From positions 1-63,002 of the forward strand of contig CAMXAU010000015.1 in assembly GCA_947179325.1 (NCBI GenBank): 63,002 nucleotides of DNA, read 5' to 3'. Shown in pieces: positions 10,460 through 19,739 of this stretch (position 1 is the first letter of the stretch; each line of letters starts with the position of its first letter). Origin of the DNA: an uncultured Bacteroidales bacterium (GTDB lineage: Bacteria; Bacteroidota; Bacteroidia; Bacteroidales; UBA932). A model generated the notes under the pieces. It did no database searches. It was not told the origin of the DNA and was given only the letters and a program-made list of their open reading frames with translations. The position numbers and the translations under genes were made by a program.

Positions 10460-11803
10460 ATGAAGACACTTGAAGTAAAAGCAGGCAACATAATAATCGG
10501 AGGTGACAACCCTATTGTTGTACAGACAATGTGCAACACACATACCTCAGACGTTGAAGCATCCGTAGCGCAATGCAGACGGCTCGCAAAGGCCGGAGCG
10601 CAGCTTATTCGCCTTACTGTGCCGTCCATGAAAGAAGTGGACTCAATGCGGAAGATCAAGGAGTCCCTGAGGGCAGAAGGAATAGACGTTCCCCTGGTAG
10701 CAGACGTGCACTTCTCGTCCGAGATTGCCATAGCTGTCGCCAGCGTAGTGGAGAAAGTCCGCATCAATCCAGGAAACTTCCACAAGGACCACGAAAAGGC
10801 GCGTGAGCAATTCGCCCGTCTTGTCGCTGTCTGCAGGGAGAACGGGACCGCCATACGTATTGGAATCAACCACGGCTCTCTCGGAGAGAGGATAACCGGA
10901 ATGTACGGCAACACACCTTTCGGAATGAAAGAGGCAGCCATGGAATGGATCGGAATGTGCATTGAGAATGATTTCTACAATGTTGTTGTCTCACTCAAGG
11001 CCAGCAATACAATCGTCATGGTCGAGGCATACCGTCTTCTTGCTGATGCAATGAAAGAGAATGGCGTCATATTCCCTGTGCACCTTGGTGTCACTGAAGC
11101 CGGGAACGGAGATTCCGGAAGGATTAAGTCAATTGTAGGCATATCTGCTCTCCTTGCTGAGGGAATCGGCAACACCGTGCGTGTCTCGCTCACAGAAGAT
11201 CCCCAGGCAGAGCTTGCACCGGCACAATACCTATCAGACAGATATGGAAGACGACTTCATTCGTCAATGGTTTCAATACAGATGGAGGAGAAGACTGCGG
11301 TTGCGACCTATTCTGCCCCATCCCGTGAAAGGCTCATAGAAGACATCGCCGCAGACTTTGGCAGGCTGCTGATAGACAGGGGCATTGACAATATTATAAT
11401 CAAAGGGTCGTACCGTGATGAAAACGGGACAGATATCATCCTGGACGGCTCTGGGTTTGCCTCATACCTTGCAGATGAAATGCTGCAGGCGACAAGGCGC
11501 AGATTCTATCGTCCGGAATACATAGCATGTCCTGGATGCGGAAGGACAATGTACAACCTCGAATCCACATTCAATGAGGTAAAGAGACGTACTTCACATC
11601 TTAAAGGCATGGTGATAGCTGTCATGGGATGTATCGTCAACGGTCCAGGGGAAATGGCCGACGCAGACTGGGGATATGTAGGCGAAGGCAACGGCATGGT
11701 CTCGATCTACAGGGGCAAGACTCCCCTGCTTCGCCATGTTCCGGAATCCGAGGCTATAGACAGGCTGCTTGAACTTATAGATAAAGAAGAAGCGGCTCTT
11801 TAA
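10460..11803 (+). CDS. ispG: 4-hydroxy-3-methylbut-2-enyl diphosphate synthase IspG (reduced insert form)
   Basis: 447 residues. It converts MEcPP to HMBPP in the MEP isoprenoid pathway using a [4Fe-4S] cluster. The TIM barrel has 'ADVHF', 'KVRINPGNF', 'INHGSLGERI..YGNTPFGMKEAAMEW' and 'HLGVTEAGNGD', which resemble the large three-domain enzymes of Bacteroidota, Chlamydiae and plants. The cluster cysteines are C357, C360 and C391, with Glu398 in CIVNGPGE. The large form is about 600 residues; here the middle insert is cut to roughly 100. A GTG start at 10418 overlapping the previous stop would add 14 residues; the ATG at 10460 fits the family better. It ends 4 bp into the convergent CNNM gene. 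Confidence 0.93.
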   Translation: MKTLEVKAGNIIIGGDNPIVVQTMCNTHTSDVEASVAQCRRLAKAGAQLIRLTVPSMKEVDSMRKIKESLRAEGIDVPLVADVHFSSEIAIAVASVVEKVRINPGNFHKDHEKAREQFARLVAVCRENGTAIRIGINHGSLGERITGMYGNTPFGMKEAAMEWIGMCIENDFYNVVVSLKASNTIVMVEAYRLLADAMKENGVIFPVHLGVTEAGNGDSGRIKSIVGISALLAEGIGNTVRVSLTEDPQAELAPAQYLSDRYGRRLHSSMVSIQMEEKTAVATYSAPSRERLIEDIAADFGRLLIDRGIDNIIIKGSYRDENGTDIILDGSGFASYLADEMLQATRRRFYRPEYIACPGCGRTMYNLESTFNEVKRRTSHLKGMVIAVMGCIVNGPGEMADADWGYVGEGNGMVSIYRGKTPLLRHVPESEAIDRLLELIDKEEAAL

Positions 11804-12858
11804 TGAACCGCTTCTTCTATCATTTCTTTCTGTGCCTTTTCCCATTGCTCCTTGGCATATTCCTGCATATCCACAACCTCATCCTTCTCATCGACAATCT
11901 CCTGTCCAAGCATTGTCTCAATCACATCCTCCATTGTAACAATACCACGCAATGAGCCGTATTCATCAAGGATGGCGGAGATATGCTCCTTCTTCTCAAG
12001 AAGCTTCTCCCAGATATCACCCACAGATGTATCTTCCGAGAAAGTCAGTATCGGACGTGCGATATCGCGCAGAGTCAGCAGGAAATTATCCTCAGCCATC
12101 TTTTCAAGTACACTCTGGCGCAGCACATAGCCTATTACATACTCATCATTGTCCTCATCATATATCGGAATCCTTGAGAATGCATTATATTCCTCTGTCT
12201 GATAGAACTCCTTGATTGTCATTCCGGCTTCAGCCATCTCCACGACAACGCTCGGTGTCATTATCTCATGTGCGATTATGTCATCCAGCTTCAGAAGGTT
12301 CTGTATAATCTTCTTCTCCTCCTTCTCTATCACCTCTTCCTCTGTGGCTACACTCACCATGGCGGACAAGTCCTCGCGGCTCACGCTCACCTGGGTTGAA
12401 TGTGAAGAGATGAGACGCTGCACCTTCTCCAGTATCCAGACAAGCGGGAATGCAATCACAATCATGGCATTGATTATACCTGATGCCGGAATAGCCAGCG
12501 TGCGCCAGAAATTGGAACCGATTGTCTTCGGGATGATCTCCGAAAAGAAGAGAATCAGCAATGTAAAGACAGCGGAAAAGATTCCCACCATGGCATCGCC
12601 ATAGACCTCAAACACGAGCGAGCCGACAATTGAGGCGCCGACAGTATTCGCAATGGTGTTCAGACATAATATTGCAGATATCGGCCTGTCTGTATTAAGT
12701 TTCAGCTTCTTCAGCCTCTGTGCTCCTTTCCTGCCCTGCTCCTCCAGCCCTGTTATGAATGAAAGAGGCGTTGACAGAAGTGTTGCCTCCAGGACTGAAC
12801 ATAACGCTGATATCAAGATAGACAGCAGCATTACCGTATATAATAACTGTTCCTTCAT
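11800..12858 (-). CDS. CNNM/CBS-domain transporter (hemolysin/CorC-like)
   Basis: 352 residues. The N-terminal CNNM (DUF21) membrane domain has about four helices, with the signature '..LFFSEIIPKTIG' at about 105-117. A CBS-domain pair follows, containing 'HEIMTP', 'FSRIPIYDEDNDEYVIGYV' and 'SAILDEYGSLRGIVTMEDVIETMLGQEIVDE'. The C-terminal CorC_HlyC domain seen in longer members is missing; the protein ends soon after the second CBS. Family members are linked to divalent cation (Mg2+/Co2+) export. It is the last gene of the rsfS-ftsH-cdsA-psd operon, 5 bp after psd. Confidence 0.88.
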   Translation of the reverse strand: MKEQLLYTVMLLSILISALCSVLEATLLSTPLSFITGLEEQGRKGAQRLKKLKLNTDRPISAILCLNTIANTVGASIVGSLVFEVYGDAMVGIFSAVFTLLILFFSEIIPKTIGSNFWRTLAIPASGIINAMIVIAFPLVWILEKVQRLISSHSTQVSVSREDLSAMVSVATEEEVIEKEEKKIIQNLLKLDDIIAHEIMTPSVVVEMAEAGMTIKEFYQTEEYNAFSRIPIYDEDNDEYVIGYVLRQSVLEKMAEDNFLLTLRDIARPILTFSEDTSVGDIWEKLLEKKEHISAILDEYGSLRGIVTMEDVIETMLGQEIVDEKDEVVDMQEYAKEQWEKAQKEMIEEAVH

Positions 12859-12863
12859 ATTGT

Positions 12864-13520
12864 TTATTTATGTAACTCGGCTATGACAGTCTCGCAGGCC
12901 CTCACCTCATCTCCGACCCTGACCTTTATATCCGACCCGAGGGGAAGATACATGTCTATCCTTGACCCGAACTTTATGATGCCGCACTCATTTCCCTTTA
13001 TATCCTTCTCTCCAACCTTTGCATAGCATACAATCCTGCGCGCAAATGTCCCGGCAAGCTGCTTGAAGAAGACTTCACCGCATTCATTCCTTATTGCGAT
13101 TGAAGTATGCTCATTAAGCTCAGAGGCCTTCGGAAGGAAAGCCAGGAGATATTTTCCCGGATGGTATCTATAATATGTTATCTCGCCTGAAATTGGCCAG
13201 AAGTTTACATGTACATTGAAGAAGTTCATGTAGACAGACACCTGTATGCACTCGCCCTTGATATATTCGCTCTCGTACACCTTGTCAACTATGACAACTT
13301 CACCGTCAGCAACAGATGTGACGACATTGTCCCCGCACACCGTCTCCCTCTGCGGGACACGGAAGAAAAAGAAGACAAAAAACATGAAAAAGGCAAAAAC
13401 AGCCGCAAGAGTCCATGCGACAAATGCCCATGGAATAAAATAAAGGGAAAGGAATATGCCAATCGCACAAATAATCCATACTCCCAGGATTGTCCCGTAT
13501 CCGTCTTTATGAATAGTCAT
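12864..13520 (-). CDS. psd: Phosphatidylserine decarboxylase (short, archaeal-type)
   Basis: About 218 residues from the Met at 13520. It makes phosphatidylethanolamine by decarboxylating phosphatidylserine, after self-cleavage to a pyruvoyl enzyme. The cleavage site is the Gly-Ser of 'IIKFGSRIDMYLP' near the C-terminus. N-terminal membrane helices (about residues 10-50: 'ILGVWIICAIGIFLSLYFIPWAFVAWTLAAVFAFFMFFVFFFFRVP') and the central 'YMNFFNVHVNFWPISGEI' match the short form common in Bacteroidota. An ATG at 13544 would add eight residues. It lies between cdsA and the CNNM gene, consistent with a phospholipid operon. Confidence 0.92.
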   Translation of the reverse strand: MTIHKDGYGTILGVWIICAIGIFLSLYFIPWAFVAWTLAAVFAFFMFFVFFFFRVPQRETVCGDNVVTSVADGEVVIVDKVYESEYIKGECIQVSVYMNFFNVHVNFWPISGEITYYRYHPGKYLLAFLPKASELNEHTSIAIRNECGEVFFKQLAGTFARRIVCYAKVGEKDIKGNECGIIKFGSRIDMYLPLGSDIKVRVGDEVRACETVIAELHK

Positions 13521-13585
13521 TGAATCATCAGTTTTGGGGTACAAAACTATAAAAAAACTTCGAGATTTGAAATTATAGCAGGGAT

Positions 13586-14419
13586 TTACAGCACATTAAG
13601 CAGCTCAAGGACTATAATTCCGACCGGAAGTGCCATCAGCGCACTGTCAAAACGGTCAAGAAAACCTCCGTGTCCCGGTATCGCGACACCTGAGTCCTTG
13701 ATTGTATAATGCCTTTTCCACTGTGACTCTATCAGGTCGCCATAGACTCCTGCCACATCCATTACAATAGCCAGGATTATGCAGTGCAGCACCGGAAGCT
13801 CAAGCCATCCTGCATAATGGAGAGCGACAGCGACTGCAATGGCCGAGACAAAGCCGCCCCAGAACCCGACCCAGGATTTCTTGGGTGATATCTCAGGGAA
13901 CAGCTTCTTGCCGAACCTGCGGCCCAGCGTTATGCCAAAGACATACGCCCCGACATCAGAACCCCAGACAATGGCAAAGAAGCAGACTATAAGCAGTCCG
14001 GAATAGCTTCCGTCAACCCTATCGAAGACTGCAAAGTTTGTCATGGCTATAGGAACTGCAATATACAGCATTGCCGTGTACAGGTTTGCGAATTTACCGA
14101 ACTCTGTCTTGTCCCTTACATACAGCGAATTGATCATGACAATAAAGACCGGGATGATGGCGAGCATCACCATCTTTCCCGGTATATCATAGCTTTTAGA
14201 AAGAAATGTCAGCACAAACAGGATTGCCGCGGCAAGGATTGCAAGTATCTGTGAAAACTTGTATGACGTACCCATCGTCATCCTAAAGAATTCATACATC
14301 ATCATTCCCATGATTACAAGCATCAGCAGAGCAAACGAGAACTTGCACCATAGCAAGGCTCCGATCATAACTGCCAGGAATCCTATCCCGCTGATAGTTC
14401 TTACAATAGTATTTTTCAT
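13586..14419 (-). CDS. cdsA: Phosphatidate cytidylyltransferase
   Basis: 277 residues. It makes CDP-diacylglycerol from phosphatidic acid and CTP at the inner membrane, the entry point to phospholipid synthesis. Many hydrophobic helices are followed by the family signature near the C-terminus: 'SQWKRHYTIKDSG' and then 'PGHGGFLDRFDS', with all expected charged residues present. It sits 12 bp after ftsH and about 65 bp before psd, all on the minus strand. Confidence 0.95.
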   Translation of the reverse strand: MKNTIVRTISGIGFLAVMIGALLWCKFSFALLMLVIMGMMMYEFFRMTMGTSYKFSQILAILAAAILFVLTFLSKSYDIPGKMVMLAIIPVFIVMINSLYVRDKTEFGKFANLYTAMLYIAVPIAMTNFAVFDRVDGSYSGLLIVCFFAIVWGSDVGAYVFGITLGRRFGKKLFPEISPKKSWVGFWGGFVSAIAVAVALHYAGWLELPVLHCIILAIVMDVAGVYGDLIESQWKRHYTIKDSGVAIPGHGGFLDRFDSALMALPVGIIVLELLNVL

Positions 14420-14431
14420 ACTGTCAAAAGT

Positions 14432-16399
14432 TTATAATGCAGTCTCTTCCGGATCAGGCTTTACCTCAGCGCCCTTGCGCGGACCGAAAATCCTCTCCAG
14501 GTCATCAGCAAAGATTACCTCTTTCTCCAGGAGCAAGGCAGCCAGCTGGAGGAAGCCATCCATATTATCCCTCAGGATAGCCTCAGTACGGTCATGGATT
14601 GATGCCACAAGATCCTTGACCTCCCTGTCAATAAGCTCAGCAGTCTTCTCACTGTACGGTCTGTTAAGGTCATATGCGCGCGAGCCGGTAGAATCATAGA
14701 AAGACAATGTACCGATCTTGTCGCTCATGCCGTAATATGTGACCATGGAATAAGCTGTCTTTGTAAGCCTTTCCAGGTCATTCAAGGCCCCTGTTGACGG
14801 CTGTCCGTTGACTATCTCCTCCGCAACGCGTCCGCCAATAAGCGCACACATCTCGTCAATCATCTGGTCCCTGGTGACAAGCTGTCTTTCTTCAGGGAGA
14901 TACCACGCTGCCCCGAGAGCCTGTCCGCGCGGAACTATAGTCACCTTGAAAAGAGGATTTGCATTAGGGAGAAGCCAGCTGACAGTAGCATGGCCGGCCT
15001 CGTGGTGCGCGATAGACTTCTTCTCAGAAGGGGTGATTATCTTGTTCTTGCGTTCAAGGCCACCGATTATCCTGTCCACGGCATCAAGGAAATCCTGCCT
15101 GTCAATCTCAGTCTTGTCATGCCTTGCTGCAGTGAGGGCTGCCTCATTGCAGACATTGGCGATATCCGCCCCCGAGAATCCAGGAGTATGCTTTGCGAGG
15201 AACTCCACATCAAAATCACCGGCTAGCTTGAGATTGCGCAGATGCACTGCAAATATCTCCTGCCTCTCCTTAAGGTCCGGAAGGTCCACATGGATCTGAC
15301 GGTCAAAACGTCCTGCACGCAGCAGCGCCTTGTCAAGTATATCCGCCCTGTTGGTTGCGGCAAGTATTATGACCCCTGAATCTGACCCGAAACCATCCAT
15401 CTCCGTAAGCAGCTGGTTCAGTGTATTCTCACGTTCGTCATTGGAGCTGAAGCCACCATTCTTGCTTCTCGCACGCCCCACTGCATCAATCTCGTCTATG
15501 AAAACGATGCACGGAGCCTTTTCCTTCGCCTGGCGGAACAGGTCCCTCACCCTTGAGGCCCCGACGCCGACAAACATCTCCACGAAATCAGATCCGGAAA
15601 TTGAGAAGAAAGGCACATTGGCCTCACCTGCTACAGCCTTGGCCAGCAGAGTCTTTCCTGTACCCGGAGGGCCTACGAGAAGTGCCCCCTTCGGAATCTT
15701 TCCTCCAAGTGAAGTGTATTTCTTAGGGTTCTTGAGGAAGTCGACAATCTCCATGATCTCGTCCTTGGCGCCATAGAGGCCGGCAACATCCTTGAAAGTC
15801 ACCTGTATGCTGTTCTTCTCTGCAAGCTTTCCGGTAGACTTCCCTACACTGAAGATACCTCCAGGGCCACCTGCCCCACCGCCCATGTTCCTGTTCATGC
15901 TGCGGAAAAGGAAGAAATACATCAGTATCAGCAGAACCGGGAAAAGCAGCCAGTCAAGCAGGCTTTTCCATACCTTGCTGTCATTCTCGATTATGACCTT
16001 GAACCTTTCATCCGACGGCAGCGAGTCATTGAGCTGCCCGAACATCTCCTCTGCATTGAAGCTTCCGGAGACAAGGAATATGAAATGCGGTGATTTTGCA
16101 GGGACAGTCCCTCCAAACTTGTCCGCATATTTTTCAAGCCTGTCAGGCCTTATAGTAACACGGCCCTCAAAATCATTCCTTATGAATACAATATCCTTTA
16201 TATCCCCGGCCTCGGCAATAGCCTTGACCTCATCCCACTCTATCTTCTGCGGGTTTGCTCCTCCCTGGTTGAAGAACATCCATACGATTCCGAGCACAAG
16301 CAGCAGGTATATCCAGGACATGTTGAACGCTATCCTTATTGGCTTTTTGCCGTCAGGACCGTTCTTGCCGCTGCCTCCTTTCATCTTTTTGTCTGCCAT
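14432..16399 (-). CDS. ftsH: ATP-dependent zinc metalloprotease FtsH
   Basis: 655 residues from the Met of MADKKMKGG at 16399 (a longer frame reaching 16513 overlaps rsfS and is rejected). It is a membrane-anchored AAA+ protease that degrades misfolded and regulatory membrane proteins. There are two N-terminal membrane segments flanking a periplasmic domain (first near residue 25-45, second near 170). The Walker A is GPPGTGKT (243-250), and a Walker B '[12 protein letters not shown]' and the second region of homology '[22 protein letters not shown]' follow. The zinc motif HEAGH is at 466-470. It starts 4 bp after the rsfS stop, so co-translation is likely. Confidence 0.96.
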   Translation of the reverse strand: MADKKMKGGSGKNGPDGKKPIRIAFNMSWIYLLLVLGIVWMFFNQGGANPQKIEWDEVKAIAEAGDIKDIVFIRNDFEGRVTIRPDRLEKYADKFGGTVPAKSPHFIFLVSGSFNAEEMFGQLNDSLPSDERFKVIIENDSKVWKSLLDWLLFPVLLILMYFFLFRSMNRNMGGGAGGPGGIFSVGKSTGKLAEKNSIQVTFKDVAGLYGAKDEIMEIVDFLKNPKKYTSLGGKIPKGALLVGPPGTGKTLLAKAVAGEANVPFFSISGSDFVEMFVGVGASRVRDLFRQAKEKAPCIVFIDEIDAVGRARSKNGGFSSNDERENTLNQLLTEMDGFGSDSGVIILAATNRADILDKALLRAGRFDRQIHVDLPDLKERQEIFAVHLRNLKLAGDFDVEFLAKHTPGFSGADIANVCNEAALTAARHDKTEIDRQDFLDAVDRIIGGLERKNKIITPSEKKSIAHHEAGHATVSWLLPNANPLFKVTIVPRGQALGAAWYLPEERQLVTRDQMIDEMCALIGGRVAEEIVNGQPSTGALNDLERLTKTAYSMVTYYGMSDKIGTLSFYDSTGSRAYDLNRPYSEKTAELIDREVKDLVASIHDRTEAILRDNMDGFLQLAALLLEKEVIFADDLERIFGPRKGAEVKPDPEETAL

Positions 16400-16403
16400 A
16401 CCG

Positions 16404-16754
16404 CTATTCCTCGTTATATTCCGTCCTCTCTGCATCTGCCCACAGGTCCTCGAGCCTGTAGAAATCCCTGTAAGGAGTCTGGAACACATGCACCACGATG
16501 TCCCCATAGTCAAGGATCACCCATACAGCATTCTCCTTACCCTGGCTCCTGATCGGTTTCCTGGATGCCAGCTCAATCATACGGTCCTCCACATTGTCGG
16601 CTATTGCAAGCACATTTGTTGTGGAATCTGCATTGCATACAATGAAATAGTCTGAAATTGCGGTACCTATCTCCTGCAGATCCAGCGATACGACATCTTT
16701 TCCTTTCTTTTCAATCATCGCATCGGCAATGATCTTCAGTTCTGTGTTGTTCAT
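16404..16754 (-). CDS. rsfS: Ribosomal silencing factor RsfS
   Basis: 116 residues, normal length for the RsfS/Iojap family. It binds ribosomal protein L14 and blocks subunit joining during starvation. Typical features are 'KKGKDVVSLDL', 'SDYFIVCNADSTTNVLAIAD', 'GKENAVWVILDYGDIVVHVF' and 'YRLEDLWADAE'. It is the first gene of the rsfS-ftsH-cdsA-psd-CNNM operon and is divergent from birA, with an 84-bp gap that must hold both promoters. Confidence 0.95.
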   Translation of the reverse strand: MNNTELKIIADAMIEKKGKDVVSLDLQEIGTAISDYFIVCNADSTTNVLAIADNVEDRMIELASRKPIRSQGKENAVWVILDYGDIVVHVFQTPYRDFYRLEDLWADAERTEYNEE

Positions 16755-16838
16755 CTATTGTCAAGTTTAATTACAATTATCAAATATTACTGCAAAATAT
16801 TATTTTTGCGGTCGCAAATATAAACAAAATCCGCACCA

Positions 16839-17585
16839 ATGGAAAGGAAGTACCATATATTATGGCATGATACCATAGATTCAACGAACTCTGAAGCCAT
16901 TAGACGTCTGACAGAGATTGACAATATGTCAGTCATAGCTGCCAGATGCCAGACATCGGGCCGCGGGCAGAGAGGCAACAGGTGGAGCAGCATGCCATCC
17001 GAGAACCTTACATTCTCAATCGTGATACGCCCCGGACAGGACGGCATTCCGAAAATATCGGCACGTGACCAGTTCCGTATCTCGGAGATTACGACAATTG
17101 CATTGACAGGATACCTGAAGGCCAACGGGATTGAAGCCAGGATCAAATGGCCCAACGACATATATTGCGGTGACAGGAAGATTTGCGGAATATTGATTGA
17201 GCACAGCATAAGGGACGGATATGTCACCTCCTCCGTAATCGGGATCGGACTTAACCTTAACCAGACCTCTTTCCCTCCCGAACTACCCAATCCGGTGTCA
17301 ATGAAATCCCTGACAGGAAAGAGCTACAGTCCCGGGAAAGAACTGGAAAGATTCATGGAGTACTTCAGCAGACTCGCATGCAGGGCAGACTGCCCTCAGC
17401 TTGAGGAGGAATATCTGCAGCAGATGTACAGGAAAGACGAAAAGCACATGTATACCGACATTGTGGGCGGGACAGAATTTCCAGGAATCATCAGAGGTAT
17501 AGCCGGGGATGCCTGCCTGGCTATGGAGATGCCAGACGGAAATATACGCAAGTTCGCCTTCAAGGAAATAGGATATATTATATAG
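16839..17585 (+). CDS. birA: Biotin--[acetyl-CoA-carboxylase] ligase
   Basis: 248 residues, only the catalytic class-I form without the DNA-binding N-terminus of the E. coli repressor. It attaches biotin to carboxylase carrier proteins. Motifs are 'DSTNSEAIR', the biotinyl-AMP loop 'TSGRGQRGNRWSS', 'IKWPNDIYCGDRKICGILIE' and 'GIGLNLNQ'. A short C-terminal SH3-like domain ends in 'IRKFAFKEIGYII'. It converges with rpe. Confidence 0.94.
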   Translation: MERKYHILWHDTIDSTNSEAIRRLTEIDNMSVIAARCQTSGRGQRGNRWSSMPSENLTFSIVIRPGQDGIPKISARDQFRISEITTIALTGYLKANGIEARIKWPNDIYCGDRKICGILIEHSIRDGYVTSSVIGIGLNLNQTSFPPELPNPVSMKSLTGKSYSPGKELERFMEYFSRLACRADCPQLEEEYLQQMYRKDEKHMYTDIVGGTEFPGIIRGIAGDACLAMEMPDGNIRKFAFKEIGYII

Positions 17586-17620
17586 GCAGACAATTCCGGG
17601 GCATATGGCAGACAGAGTGC

Positions 17621-18262
17621 CTACCCCCTCATTGCAGAAATTGCAGCAGCAGGATCAGAGGCCTTGAAGACAGAACTTCCGGCAACAAGGATATCGGCTC
17701 CAGCATTGACCAGCTTCTCTGCATTGTCAGGCGACACGCCTCCATCCACTTCAATAAGGCACCTGCTTCCTGTCCTTGATATTTCAGCCTTTACAGCTGC
17801 AATCCTTCCGTAGGTATCCTCTATGAACTTCTGGCCGCCAAATCCGGCAAATACCGACATTATAAGCACAAAATCGCATTTTGCAAGATAAGGATACAGG
17901 CTTTCTACGGGGATATCCGGATTAATGGCAATTCCTGCCTTCACGCCCTCTGAATGTATCATGTCAAGCACTTCGTCCGGATTTTCTGCTGCATTGAGAT
18001 GAAAGCTCAGCATGTCGACACCGCATCCGGCAAAACGCTTCACATACTTTTCCGGTGATACTATCATAAGGTGTGCATCCATTGGCCTGGCTGCCATGGA
18101 TGCTATGGCTTCAACGACAGGAAAGCCATAGGAAATATTCGGTACAAACACCCCGTCCATTATGTCAAGATGGAAAATGTCAGCATTGGCATTGACCATT
18201 TCCACATCGTCCGCAAGATGCAGAAAATCCGCTGACAGCATTGAAGGAGCGACCTTAGCCAT
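17621..18262 (-). CDS. rpe: Ribulose-phosphate 3-epimerase
   Basis: 213 residues from the Met of MAKVAPSMLSADF. It interconverts ribulose 5-phosphate and xylulose 5-phosphate in the pentose phosphate pathway. Characteristic segments are 'PSMLSADF', 'FHLDIMDGVFVPNISYG', 'DAHLMI', 'VLIMSVFAGFGGQKFIE' and 'LIEVDGGVSPDNAEKLVNAGADILVAGSSVF'. A start at 18304 would overlap pepD and adds an unlikely leader. It lies 13 bp after pepD, so the two are probably one transcript. Confidence 0.95.
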   Translation of the reverse strand: MAKVAPSMLSADFLHLADDVEMVNANADIFHLDIMDGVFVPNISYGFPVVEAIASMAARPMDAHLMIVSPEKYVKRFAGCGVDMLSFHLNAAENPDEVLDMIHSEGVKAGIAINPDIPVESLYPYLAKCDFVLIMSVFAGFGGQKFIEDTYGRIAAVKAEISRTGSRCLIEVDGGVSPDNAEKLVNAGADILVAGSSVFKASDPAAAISAMRG

Positions 18263-18275
18263 AAAAAAGCGGTTT

Positions 18276-19709
18276 TTATCTGAAGTCAGTAATAATCTTG
18301 TCAAGAAGTTTCACAAACTTTTCAAGCGATGCCAGTTCAAGCCTTTCCCCCGGTGCATGCACCCCCCTGAGCGTAGGACCGAACGAAATCATGTCAAGCT
18401 CCGGATATATGTCAAGGAAAAGTCCGCACTCAAGACCTGCATGGATTGCCCTTACCACAGGCTCCACTCCGAAAAGTTCCCGATACGCCCTGATGCTCTC
18501 ATCAAGAATCCTGGATTTCATGTTCGGCTGCCAGCCCGGATATTCGCTCTCATGGGTAACTTCTGCGCCGGCGAGTTCAAACGTAGCCTTTACTTTTTCA
18601 CCTGCCATACGGCGGGCACTTGTGATTGAACTTCTCTGGCTTGTTCCAACGCGGATCTTCCTCCCTTCCTGCATCTTGACAGAAGCAAGGTTGGTTGAAG
18701 TCTCGACAAGCCCATTGATGTCCATGCTCATTGCAAGCACACCGTGTGGAGCTGCAAACAATGCCGTGACCACCCTTGCGGTATCTTCTGGACAGATTAC
18801 CTTTTCTGACTTAAGTGCATCTTCAATCTCAAATGAAAGCCCTGGCTCGGCAACGGCATATTCAGACTTGACATCAGATGCAAATTTCTCGAAATCAGAC
18901 TTTATAACGGATAAGTTCCCGGCAGGAACCGCTATTGTGCAACGTGATTCACGCGCAATAGCATTACGCTTGTTTCCTCCATCAATATCAACAAGCCTTA
19001 CACCCATGCCAAGCACGGAATACAGGAAACGTGCAAGAAGCTGCACTGCATTTGCCCGTCCCTTGTCAATGTCATCCCCGCTATGTCCCCCGACTCCATT
19101 GAATATCCTTAATGAAACGAATGAATCATCTTCTGCAGCGGTATCCAGCGAATAGTTGAATATGGCAGTGGTATCAAGCCCTCCGGCACACCCTACAAAA
19201 AGCTCCCCTTCGTCTTCTGAGTCAAGGTTGATCAGGGTCTTGCCGGTTATGAAGCCTGGCTTCAGGGCCTTCGCCCCGTCCAGCCCTGTCTCTTCCGCTA
19301 CTGTAAAGAGGCATTCGATCCGGCCCGTCGGAAGATCACTCTCCAGGACAGCCAGCTGTGCAGCTATGCCTATTCCGCAGTCGGCTCCAAGAGTTGTATC
19401 AGGAGCTATCATCCACCCGTCACGGAACTCATACCTTATAGGATCCCTGGAAAAGTCATGCTCGACATCTGAGTTCTTTTCACACACCATGTCGCTATGG
19501 CTCTGCAGGACTATCGCAGGCACATCATGTCTCCCCTCTGAAGCAGGCTTGACAATCAGTACATTTCCGGCCTCGTCAGTCTTGCATTCGAGCGCATGCG
19601 CCGAAGCGAAATTCTGGAGATAGGCAATAATAAGCTCCTCATGTCCCGATTCTCTCGGGATGCGTGTGATTTCCTCGAAAATCTGTAGAACTCTGTCTGA
19701 AGATAGCAT
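18276..19709 (-). CDS. pepD: Aminoacyl-histidine dipeptidase (M20C)
   Basis: 477 residues, the usual length for PepD. It is a cytoplasmic zinc dipeptidase. Metal-site motifs are 'LQSHSDMVCEKN', 'DTTLGADCGIGIA' and 'LFTVAEETGLDGAKAL', and the closing 'IHAGLECGLFLDIYPELDMISFGP' is typical. It lies 30 bp downstream of dnaA on the same strand and 13 bp upstream of rpe. Confidence 0.93.
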   Translation of the reverse strand: MLSSDRVLQIFEEITRIPRESGHEELIIAYLQNFASAHALECKTDEAGNVLIVKPASEGRHDVPAIVLQSHSDMVCEKNSDVEHDFSRDPIRYEFRDGWMIAPDTTLGADCGIGIAAQLAVLESDLPTGRIECLFTVAEETGLDGAKALKPGFITGKTLINLDSEDEGELFVGCAGGLDTTAIFNYSLDTAAEDDSFVSLRIFNGVGGHSGDDIDKGRANAVQLLARFLYSVLGMGVRLVDIDGGNKRNAIARESRCTIAVPAGNLSVIKSDFEKFASDVKSEYAVAEPGLSFEIEDALKSEKVICPEDTARVVTALFAAPHGVLAMSMDINGLVETSTNLASVKMQEGRKIRVGTSQRSSITSARRMAGEKVKATFELAGAEVTHESEYPGWQPNMKSRILDESIRAYRELFGVEPVVRAIHAGLECGLFLDIYPELDMISFGPTLRGVHAPGERLELASLEKFVKLLDKIITDFR

Positions 19710-19739
19710 GGTGTAAAATTTTAGTGTGTATGTCTATGG

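Noticed and set aside
16400..16513. N-terminal extension of FtsH
   Set aside because: It overlaps rsfS out of frame; MADKK at 16399 precedes the first membrane helix as expected.
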